The notes beneath the pieces were generated by a model. The model saw only the letters and a list, made by a program, of their open reading frames with translations, made no database searches and was not told the DNA's origin. A stretch of 64,000 nt of DNA from Kiritimatiellia bacterium (GTDB lineage Bacteria > Verrucomicrobiota > Kiritimatiellia > RFP12 > UBA1067), in contig JAQIBS010000193.1 in the NCBI GenBank assembly GCA_027858965.1, positions 1 to 64,000 on the forward strand. Reading direction: 5' to 3'. The translations under genes were made by a program, and so were the position numbers. Shown piece after piece: positions 32,394 through 39,038 of the stretch (the stretch's first letter is position 1; the number at the start of each line of letters is the position of its first letter).

Positions 32394-32855
32394 ATGGCTT
32401 CATTTAACAAAGTAATACTCATGGGTGGAATTACTCGTGATCCTGAACTGAAGCAATCTGCTTCAGGTGTGAAGGTTGCGGATTTGAGTCTGGCTATTTC
32501 AGAGCAATGGAAAGATAAAAGCGGGGAGAGTCAAGAGACCACCTGTTATGTTGATATTGTTGTTTGGAATAGACAGGCAGAGCTCTGCTGTCAATATCTT
32601 ACAAAAGGTAGGCAGGTGCTTATTGAAGGTCGCCTACAACTTGATAAATGGGAAAATTCACAGGGCGAGAAACGCAGTAAGCTGCGAGTGCAGGCATCCA
32701 GAGTTCAGTTTCTGAGCTCCGGAAAAAATTCTGCAGGAGGCGGCGGAGCTCTTGGTTCATCCAGTGCACCTGCTGCACAGCCCGCGCAGAATTCATCTGC
32801 GCCTGCATCACCTGATGTTGATGATCTTGGCGATGAAGATGACCTTCCGTTCTAA
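32394..32855 (+). CDS. ssb: Single-stranded DNA-binding protein
   Basis: This 153-residue SSB has an N-terminal OB fold (FNKVILMGGITRDPELK, TCYVDIVVWNRQAELC) and a Gly/Ser/Ala-rich linker, and ends in the acidic DEDDLPF tail that recruits partner proteins. It lies between rpsF and rpsR, the usual place. Confidence 0.95.
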   Translation: MASFNKVILMGGITRDPELKQSASGVKVADLSLAISEQWKDKSGESQETTCYVDIVVWNRQAELCCQYLTKGRQVLIEGRLQLDKWENSQGEKRSKLRVQASRVQFLSSGKNSAGGGGALGSSSAPAAQPAQNSSAPASPDVDDLGDEDDLPF

Positions 32856-32885
32856 TACACAATTTCACAAAAGGAGTTAGCTTTT

Positions 32886-33122
32886 ATGGCAATGCAACAA
32901 AGAAAAAGCAGAGATAGAGATAATAACAGTGCAATTCGCAAACGTGCACAGGTTCTTGAACCCAATTCAGTGGTTGATATCAATGATATTGATCTGCTGC
33001 GCAGGTTTGTTACGGACTATGGCAAAATCATACCTGCTCGTATTACCGGTATTACTGCCGCGCAACAACGTAAAATCAAGGCCGGCATCCGCCGCGCACG
33101 TAACATGGGCCTGTTGGCTTAA
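32886..33122 (+). CDS. rpsR: Small ribosomal subunit protein bS18
   Basis: This 78-residue basic protein has the S18 core ININD-like segment (VVDINDIDLLRRFVTDYGKI) and the conserved end GITAAQQRKIKAGIRRAR. It pairs with S6 on the 30S platform. AAAGGAG precedes the ATG. Confidence 0.96.
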   Translation: MAMQQRKSRDRDNNSAIRKRAQVLEPNSVVDINDIDLLRRFVTDYGKIIPARITGITAAQQRKIKAGIRRARNMGLLA

Positions 33123-33145
33123 TTTTTAGAGAGGACTCAAATAAA

Positions 33146-33598
33146 ATGGCTACAGAATTACTCTTGTTATGTGATGTCGCAGACCTGGGAAAAGCGGGAG
33201 ACATTGTAAAGGTCGCTGATGGTTACGCACGTAACTATCTGCTGCCCAAAGATATTGCCGCACCTGTTACAGAGGGTGCTAAACGCCGGCTGGAAAAATT
33301 ACGCAAAGAGCGTAACGAACTTGCTAAGATACAGCTCGGTGAGGCAAAGGACAAGGCTGCTAAGATTGGCAAATTGAAAATCACAATTGCTGCTAAAACA
33401 GTTGACGGTGAACGTCTTTACGGTTCAATTGCTTTAGGCGATGTGCTTGCTGCAATTGAAAAAGACGGTAAAGTTTCACTGGATAAATCTCAGCTTCAGA
33501 TGGAAGACCATCTTAAGGAGATCGGTGAGTTTAATATACCAGTCAAACTGCACGCAGAGGTTACTACTTCAGTAAAAATTATTATTGTTGAAGAATAG
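33146..33598 (+). CDS. rplI: Large ribosomal subunit protein bL9
   Basis: This 150-residue protein has the N-terminal 23S-binding domain (DVADLGKAGDIVKVADGYAR), a long connecting helix (~45-75) and the C-terminal domain. The length is standard. It closes the ribosomal cluster and is followed by a strong terminator. Confidence 0.96.
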   Translation: MATELLLLCDVADLGKAGDIVKVADGYARNYLLPKDIAAPVTEGAKRRLEKLRKERNELAKIQLGEAKDKAAKIGKLKITIAAKTVDGERLYGSIALGDVLAAIEKDGKVSLDKSQLQMEDHLKEIGEFNIPVKLHAEVTTSVKIIIVEE

Positions 33599-33620
33599 TT
33601 AACCGCTACAATATCTTAAA

Positions 33621-33657
33621 AAACACCCTGCGGCTTTGGCGGCAGGGTGTTTTTTTT
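33621..33657 (+). terminator. Rho-independent terminator after rplI
   Basis: The stem ACACCCTGC / GCAGGGTGT with a GC-rich loop is followed by seven further T, 22 bp after the rplI stop. Confidence 0.95.
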
Positions 33658-33718
33658 GTCGGTAAACGTATATCTCGCAGAAATGCGGAGAGCACAGAGT
33701 TACTGCGTGTTTGCGGTA

Positions 33719-33770
33719 AGGACGCTGGCCTCAGCGTCCTCGGTCCCAGGGCCTGGGACCCTCCACGGGT
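33719..33770. repeat. Composite REP element, second copy
   Basis: Palindrome AGGACGCTGGCCTCAGCGTC (with a final CT, 33719-33740) is followed by GGTCCCAGGGCCTGGGACC (33742-33760) and then CTCCACGGGT. The arrangement repeats that at positions 1-41, where the first palindrome has G/C changes in both arms. Confidence 0.8.
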
Positions 33771-33813
33771 TATGCGGATTATTTGTGGTTAGTCTGGATT
33801 TTGCATCATTGCG

Positions 33814-34530
33814 TTACATGCTCAATCGTTTTACCACTCTGATTGCCGTGTTGACAGCCTGGATGCCCTGATGGTAGAGCAGTGTGTAGATGGAGATTGT
33901 ATGTGCCTGCAGAGATTCATAGATTCCCGCAGCACTTACCTCTGTGGTAAATATCATCCAGAGTGCTACTACGGCTAGATTCAGGCAGTAGATGATGACA
34001 TATGAAAAGATGCGTCCATACATATGGATGTCGGGTTGTCGGATCATAAGGCTGTTAAGTGTGAAGCAGGCGTGAAAACTCCATGTAAAACCTACCAGAA
34101 AAACCCAGAGCAGTTTCAAGGGAACTGGATTTATAAAGATGCCGGTGATCAGATAGGCAACTATGATAATGATCGTGTAGAATGGGATGAAGTAGGGGGA
34201 GAGGATGATCCATAGATTGGTTTTTGTGAGCGATACACTTCCGCCTTTGCTGGATACGTTCAGATTGCTGACCTTGGCTCCAAAAAGAAAACCGCTGATG
34301 GCATGTGTAAGCTCATGGGCCAGAATGTAGCTTTTTGCCGGGCGTGGCAGAAAGAACCAGATTCCCAACCAGACCAGATAGCCACTGAAAAGTGCAATTG
34401 TCTCTTTCGAGAACATTGAGCTTGAGCTGTTGGCCGCATTGATGGCCTCCAGGACGGAGAGAGTGGCGGCAATGCAGATCGGAAGGAGTGTCAACCCCAG
34501 CATGAATCTCAATACCTTGAATTTTTTCAC
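33814..34530 (-). CDS. Membrane zinc metalloprotease, M50-like
   Basis: From a GTG at 34530 (GGGAG eight bases upstream) this encodes 238 residues with about five or six membrane segments. A HELTH zinc motif near residue 87 (ILAHELTHAISGFLFGAKV) fits the HExxH of the M50B-like site-2-protease or bacterial zinc-peptidase family. The usual second metal motif is not obvious, so it may be a family member of unknown activity. The open frame runs further upstream to 34704, but that part translates heptamer repeats and is rejected. It is on the opposite strand from its neighbours and probably a single gene. Confidence 0.75.
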   Translation of the reverse strand: MKKFKVLRFMLGLTLLPICIAATLSVLEAINAANSSSSMFSKETIALFSGYLVWLGIWFFLPRPAKSYILAHELTHAISGFLFGAKVSNLNVSSKGGSVSLTKTNLWIILSPYFIPFYTIIIIVAYLITGIFINPVPLKLLWVFLVGFTWSFHACFTLNSLMIRQPDIHMYGRIFSYVIIYCLNLAVVALWMIFTTEVSAAGIYESLQAHTISIYTLLYHQGIQAVNTAIRVVKRLSM

Positions 34531-34669
34531 TTCTGCACTCCCTTTCGCAATTGTTATAACAAAAACAGCCGGTGTTGTGCAATCAGGAAGGGCTGGGTGG
34601 AGTGCATGAGTGTGAAAATGCGAGAGTGAAAAATTGTGGAATGTGGAATGTAGTAGGGCGGTGCTTGAA

Positions 34670-34711
34670 CATCCAACATCCAACATCCAACGTCCAACGT
34701 CCAACGTCCAA
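34670..34711. repeat. Heptamer array CATCCAA/CGTCCAA (six units)
   Basis: Three CATCCAA units are followed by three CGTCCAA units, in phase, in the divergent gap between the protease gene and rpe. Confidence 0.9.
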
Positions 34712-34755
34712 CATCGTCGCGACAGGATGCTTGGAAATTATCTCAATTACGGCAA

Positions 34756-34784
34756 TTGCAATTATGAGCGTGGTTCAGTATAAT
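34756..34784 (+). promoter_or_regulatory. Promoter of rpe, predicted leaderless start
   Basis: TTGCAA (34756-34761) and a perfect TATAAT (34779-34784) are 17 bp apart. The expected transcription start, about seven bases after the -10 box, falls on or next to the ATG at 34792. No ribosome-binding site fits in between. Confidence 0.65.
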
Positions 34785-34791
34785 AATCGCT

Positions 34792-35469
34792 ATGAAATTT
34801 CATATATTACCATCGCTTCTAGCAGCGGATTTCGGGGAGCTCTTCAATGAGATTAAAAGGGTGGAGAGTGCCGGGGCGGATGCTCTGCATCTTGATATCA
34901 TGGATGCCCATTTTGTGCCTAATCTTAGCTTTGGACCTGATGTGGTTGCTTTAGCCAAAAAAGCGGCACCAACCCTGTTTAGAAATGTTCATCTGATGCT
35001 CTCCCGTCCAGACCTTTATGTTGATAGCTTTGTTGATGCCGGTGCAGATGCGGTGCAGATCCATGTGGAAGCTGATTGTGATATTTGGCAGACCCTTTCG
35101 GCGATCAGAGCGCGCGGTGTGCGTTCAGGGCTGGTAATGAGGCCGCAAACAGAGATTGCTATGATTAAACCATATCTCTCGCTTTGTGATGAAGTGCTGT
35201 TTATGACGGTCAACCCCGGATATGGCGGACAATCGTTTATGACTGAGGTGCTGCCTAAGATTGCCGCTTTGCGTGATTATGTGAAGGGTGGCAATAGGAA
35301 TGCTTTGGATATAATGGTTGACGGTGGAATCAATTTTGAAACAGGGGTGCAGTGTGCTGCCCACGGTGCTAATATGTTTGTAGCCGGTAGTTTTTTGTTT
35401 AAGCAGGACGATATGGGCTCAGCCGTGATGCAGATGCGTGATGGTTGTGCCGCTGTGGAAAGAAAATAA
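34792..35469 (+). CDS. rpe: Ribulose-phosphate 3-epimerase
   Basis: This 225-residue TIM-barrel enzyme interconverts ribulose 5-phosphate and xylulose 5-phosphate. Motifs are ILPSLLAADFGEL (~4-16), LHLDIMDAHFVPNLSFG (~33-49), VNPGYGGQSF (~141-150) and the phosphate-binding DGGIN (~182). The start has no Shine-Dalgarno, and the promoter lies directly on it. lepA begins 25 bp after its end. Confidence 0.95.
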   Translation: MKFHILPSLLAADFGELFNEIKRVESAGADALHLDIMDAHFVPNLSFGPDVVALAKKAAPTLFRNVHLMLSRPDLYVDSFVDAGADAVQIHVEADCDIWQTLSAIRARGVRSGLVMRPQTEIAMIKPYLSLCDEVLFMTVNPGYGGQSFMTEVLPKIAALRDYVKGGNRNALDIMVDGGINFETGVQCAAHGANMFVAGSFLFKQDDMGSAVMQMRDGCAAVERK

Positions 35470-35494
35470 TAACTTTTTCAGGATAAGAATTTTA

Positions 35495-37312
35495 ATGGTA
35501 TCTAAACTCGAAAATATACGTAATTTCTGTATTATAGCTCATATTGATCACGGCAAAACAACTCTCTCCGATAGAATTCTGGAGCTGACTAAGGCCATTG
35601 AGCTGCGTCAGATGAGGGAACAGACGCTCGATGCCATGGATCTGGAGCGGGAGCGTGGCATTACCATCAAGTCGCATCCGGTCTCGATGATGTATACCGC
35701 AGAGGATGGCGAGACATATATGTTTAACCTGATCGATACTCCAGGGCATGTTGATTTCTCTTACGAGGTCTCCCGCAGTATGGGCGCCTGTGAAGGGGCA
35801 GTCCTGGTTGTGGATGCGGCTCAGGGGGTTGAAGCGCAGACGGTTGCTAATACCTATCTGGCGGTTGATAACAATCTTGAAATTCTGCCGGTCCTCAATA
35901 AGGTTGATCTGCCGGGTGCTGATGTTGAGGCAATATCGCATCAGATTGAAGAGGTTCTGGGAATTCCAGTTGAGGAACCACTTTATATCAGTGCTAAGAC
36001 CGGTGAAGGGGTTGCTCTTGTTTTGGAAGCCATTGTCAAATATGTGCCGCCTCCGAAGACAAGGGGACGCGACGCAACTCTGCGTGCCTTGGTCTTTGAT
36101 TCGGTTTTTGATATCTATCGCGGGGTGATTACCTATGTGCGTGTGGTTGATGGCTCTCTTAGGGTTGGCGATGCCATCCGCTTTGTAAGTAACGGTCAAA
36201 CAACTCAGTTGCGTGAGGTCGGTATTTTCAGCCCCACTCAGAAACCAGTTGAAGTCCTTGAAGCGGGGCAGGTTGGTTATCTAGTTGGAACAATCAAAGA
36301 TCCTGCTGAGATTAAGATTGGTGATACAGTGACATCCGCCAAGGATGGCACTACGGAACTGCTGCCTGGATTTAAAGAGGTGCAGCCTATGGTTTTCAGC
36401 GGAGTTTACCCGGTGAGTACCGATGAGTATGATAAGGTGCGCACAGGTCTGGAAAAACTTCATCTTAATGATGCGGCCTTCTCTTTCCATTCAGAGAGTT
36501 CGATTGCTCTGGGATTCGGTTTCAGGTGTGGTTTTCTGGGGCTGCTGCATATGGAAGTTGTGCAGGAGCGTCTGCGCCGTGAATTTGATCTGGATATCAT
36601 CAGCACACATCCTGCTGTTGTTTATAAGATTGAGAAGAATAATGGAACCGTGATGGAGATTGATAATCCGGTGATGTTGCCGGAGGTTAATCATATTGTC
36701 AAAATTGAAGAGCCTGTCATTAAAGCGACTATCATCTGTCCCAGTGACTGTATCGGCGATATAATGCGGATTGTGTTGGAACGGCGTGGTGAACTGATTG
36801 GTACAGAGAGCCTGGATGCCAGTCGCGTGATTATTACCTGTCTGATTCCTTTGAATGAGATTCTGATTGATTTTCATGACATGTTGAAGAGTGTCAGTCA
36901 TGGATATGCCTCCATGGACTATGAACCGCACGGTTATCAGGTCAGCGATATTGTTAAGATGGAAATCCTTTTGAATGGTGAGATTGTGGATGCCTTCTCC
37001 TGTATGGTGCATCGCGATAAGGCGGTCAGCCATGGTCGCAAGATCTGTAAGGCACTAGCAGAGAGCATTCCTCCGCATATGTTTAAGATTCCGGTGCAAG
37101 CTGTCATCGGGCGAAACATCATTGCGCGTGAGGATATTCGTCCCTTTCGTAAAGACGTGACCGCTAAATTGTATGGTGGTGATGTAACCCGGAAGCAGAA
37201 GCTTTTGAAGAAGCAGAAAGCGGGTAAGAAACGCATGAAGGAATTTGGCCGGGTGAATGTGCCGCAATCTGCCTTTATTGCCGTTCTGAAGGGTAAGTCA
37301 AAAGACGACTGA
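35495..37312 (+). CDS. lepA: Elongation factor 4 (LepA)
   Basis: This 605-residue translational GTPase back-translocates or remodels stalled ribosomes. G motifs are AHIDHGKTTL (~13-22), DTPGHVDF (~80-87) and NKVDLPGAD (~134). The C-terminal LepA-specific domain is present (GGDVTRKQKLLKKQKAGKKR). The ATG at 35495 is chosen over an upstream in-frame ATG at 35438, which lies inside rpe, because the family starts near KLENIRNFCIIAHIDHG and AGGATAAG lies ahead. It is likely co-transcribed with rpe and lepB. Confidence 0.97.
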   Translation: MVSKLENIRNFCIIAHIDHGKTTLSDRILELTKAIELRQMREQTLDAMDLERERGITIKSHPVSMMYTAEDGETYMFNLIDTPGHVDFSYEVSRSMGACEGAVLVVDAAQGVEAQTVANTYLAVDNNLEILPVLNKVDLPGADVEAISHQIEEVLGIPVEEPLYISAKTGEGVALVLEAIVKYVPPPKTRGRDATLRALVFDSVFDIYRGVITYVRVVDGSLRVGDAIRFVSNGQTTQLREVGIFSPTQKPVEVLEAGQVGYLVGTIKDPAEIKIGDTVTSAKDGTTELLPGFKEVQPMVFSGVYPVSTDEYDKVRTGLEKLHLNDAAFSFHSESSIALGFGFRCGFLGLLHMEVVQERLRREFDLDIISTHPAVVYKIEKNNGTVMEIDNPVMLPEVNHIVKIEEPVIKATIICPSDCIGDIMRIVLERRGELIGTESLDASRVIITCLIPLNEILIDFHDMLKSVSHGYASMDYEPHGYQVSDIVKMEILLNGEIVDAFSCMVHRDKAVSHGRKICKALAESIPPHMFKIPVQAVIGRNIIAREDIRPFRKDVTAKLYGGDVTRKQKLLKKQKAGKKRMKEFGRVNVPQSAFIAVLKGKSKDD

Positions 37313-37318
37313 GGGGGA

Positions 37319-37394
37319 TTTAGGGGTTAGAGAGCTGGAGGGGTTAGAGAGCTGGAGAGATTTTTAACACGGAGACACGGGGACACGGAGTGGG
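37319..37394. repeat. Post-stop 17-bp repeat (two units) plus ACACGGAG octamers after lepA
   Basis: Two units of AGGGGTTAGAGAGCTGG are followed by AGAGATTTTTAACACGG and octamers ACACGGGG and ACACGGAG, starting about seven bases after the lepA stop. It is nearly the same as the block at 26406. Confidence 0.85.
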
Positions 37395-37467
37395 GAAGAG
37401 GTGCTGGTGCCGCAATAGGCCGTATGAGCCCCATTTGCCTTATGTGTTTAGAAGAGATGCTTTTAAC

Positions 37468-37494
37468 ATGTGGCCCATGTGGCCCATACGGCCC
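37468..37494. repeat. ATNNGGCCC nonamer array (three units)
   Basis: ATGTGGCCC twice and then ATACGGCCC, matching the array at 26559-26585. Confidence 0.8.
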
Positions 37495-37504
37495 AGAAGA
37501 TATT

Positions 37505-37564
37505 GGCTGTCAAAGACAGCCCTGATTAAAGCACTAACGAATTAACGAACTAATGAACTAACGA
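37505..37564. repeat. Hairpin and octamer array ahead of lepB
   Basis: A perfect hairpin GGCTGTCAAAGACAGCC (37505-37521) is followed by four 8-bp units close to ACTAACGA (37533-37564). The array ends ten bases before the lepB ATG and takes the place of a normal ribosome-binding site. Confidence 0.8.
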
Positions 37565-37573
37565 ACTGATATT

Positions 37574-38731
37574 ATGATATTTTTTAAAAGACGCAAAACT
37601 CGCAAGGAGCTTAAAAGCATTATTCACCGGGCAAATGTTCTTCTTGCCAGCCGGGGGGATCTTTTTAATAAGGGGGAAGTTTCTCTGTTGCGCGCTCATA
37701 TTGCCAAAGCAAAAGAGGCTTGTAAAGCCGGTGATCTTGCGGAGATGAACTCGGAAGGTGATAAGCTTGATAACTGTTTGGAAAAGTTAAACCCCCCGCG
37801 TCAGTTTGAATGGATATATGAAAACTTTGATGTTCTTGTGGTTGCCATCTCAGTAGCTATGGCATTCAGAGCTTATTTTTACCAGCCTTTTAAAATTCCT
37901 ACGGGTTCAATGCAACCCACTTTATATGGTATTCATTCAACGGTATGTGATCCCTCAGAGCATGGAATTATGGATACACCGCCGCTGAATCTTTTTCGAT
38001 GGATGATCACTGGTACCAGTTTGAAGGTTGTGAAAGCAAAGGCCAATGGAACGGTCAGGTTTACATCGGGTGCGGGCAGTAAGAAACCTGGGTATACGCC
38101 GGTTGTTGTGGCGGGGCTTCCTCATTATGTGCCTAATGACGCATTTGAAAAGGATCAGAATGAACGCCCCTTTAAACTTAAGGGTGGTGTTAGCCATGGT
38201 GCAAGTGTGCGCAAGGGGGATGTGCTCTGGTCGGGTCGGGTGGTTACCGGCGATTTTGTCTTTGTTAATCGCATCAAATGGAACTTTAAACGTCCTGTGC
38301 GCGGCGAAGTGATGGTTTTTTCCACTACGGGTATTAACGGGTTGCAGCAGGGAACCCACTATATTAAGAGGATGACCGGATTGCCGAATGAAAAGATGCA
38401 GCTCAAGGAACCTAACCTGATTGTTGATGATCAGATTATTACCGGACCGGGGCGCCTGGGTTTGATTGCCAGACGTGAAAAAATAGGGGAATGGGCACCG
38501 GCTTACTCAGGTTTTAAGCCCAGTCTTCGTGGCGGCAGCGGTCCAGGATTACTTGGTACAGAGCATGATGTGGTTAATTTGAATGGATCTCAGTACTACG
38601 CTATGGGTGATAATTCCGATAACAGCTATGACAGCCGTTATTGGGGACCTGTGCCTGAGAAAAACCTGCTAGGGCCTGCCTCGATTGTGTACTGGCCCTT
38701 TACATCTCCTAGGCTTGGCTGGATTAAATAA
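37574..38731 (+). CDS. lepB: Signal peptidase I
   Basis: This 385-residue protein has a cytoplasmic, coiled-coil-like N-terminus (~1-80), one membrane segment (~88-105) and the type I signal peptidase catalytic domain. The serine is S112 in PTGSMQPTLYG and the lysine is K265 in HYIKRMTGLP. The box E motif is MGDNSDNSYDSRYWGPVP near residue 345. It cleaves signal peptides of exported proteins, of which this window encodes several. The arrangement lepA-lepB is common. It lacks an evident Shine-Dalgarno. Confidence 0.93.
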   Translation: MIFFKRRKTRKELKSIIHRANVLLASRGDLFNKGEVSLLRAHIAKAKEACKAGDLAEMNSEGDKLDNCLEKLNPPRQFEWIYENFDVLVVAISVAMAFRAYFYQPFKIPTGSMQPTLYGIHSTVCDPSEHGIMDTPPLNLFRWMITGTSLKVVKAKANGTVRFTSGAGSKKPGYTPVVVAGLPHYVPNDAFEKDQNERPFKLKGGVSHGASVRKGDVLWSGRVVTGDFVFVNRIKWNFKRPVRGEVMVFSTTGINGLQQGTHYIKRMTGLPNEKMQLKEPNLIVDDQIITGPGRLGLIARREKIGEWAPAYSGFKPSLRGGSGPGLLGTEHDVVNLNGSQYYAMGDNSDNSYDSRYWGPVPEKNLLGPASIVYWPFTSPRLGWIK

Positions 38732-38821
38732 CAGTGTACAGTGTACAGTGTACAGTGTACAGTGGACAGTGGACTGTGGACAATGCTACAAGCGACAAGC
38801 TACAAGCTACAAGCTGCCAGC
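38731..38821. repeat. Heptamer array starting at the lepB stop codon
   Basis: Four ACAGTGT units change to ACAGTGG, then ACTGTGG and ACAATGC, and finally to TACAAGC-type units. The first unit shares its first base with the TAA stop of lepB. The TACAAGC end matches the AAGCTAC array at 4355 in rotated register. Confidence 0.9.
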
Positions 38822-38841
38822 TGTTGACGGTGTTTGGGCAT

Positions 38842-38870
38842 AAAAAAAACAGCGCCTTTAAAAGACACTG
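38842..38870 (-). terminator. Terminator of tRNA-Pro
   Basis: On the minus strand, a ten-base stem CAGTGTCTTT / AAAGGCGCTG containing two G-U pairs is followed by eight T. It lies 20 bases after the tRNA. Confidence 0.85.
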
Positions 38871-38889
38871 CTGATTGAATCAAACAAAT

Positions 38890-38966
38890 TGGTCGGGGCG
38901 GAGGGATTTGAACCCCCGACATCCAGCTCCCAAAGCTGGCGCACTACCAGGCTGTGCAACGCCCCG
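38890..38966 (-). tRNA. tRNA-Pro(TGG)
   Basis: On the minus strand the cloverleaf has acceptor CGGGGCG/CGCCCCG, anticodon stem CCAGC/GCTGG with loop TTTGGGA (anticodon TGG), T loop TTCAAAT and an encoded CCA end. Confidence 0.97.
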
Positions 38967-38984
38967 TTGTTTGAACGAGCAGGT

Positions 38985-39013
38985 AAGATAGGATAATTTG
39001 TGCTTAATTGCAA
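38985..39013 (-). promoter_or_regulatory. Promoter of tRNA-Pro
   Basis: On the minus strand TTGCAA (39013-39008) and TATCTT (38990-38985) are 17 bp apart, about 20 bases before the tRNA. The -35 box matches those of rpe and the second proB copy. Confidence 0.65.
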
Positions 39014-39038
39014 TAGCAAACTTATAAAAAGGGTTATT

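Noticed and set aside
34531-34704. N-terminal extension of the M50-like protease
   Set aside because: The extra 58 residues translate the CATCCAA array; the GTG at 34530 has a good ribosome-binding site.
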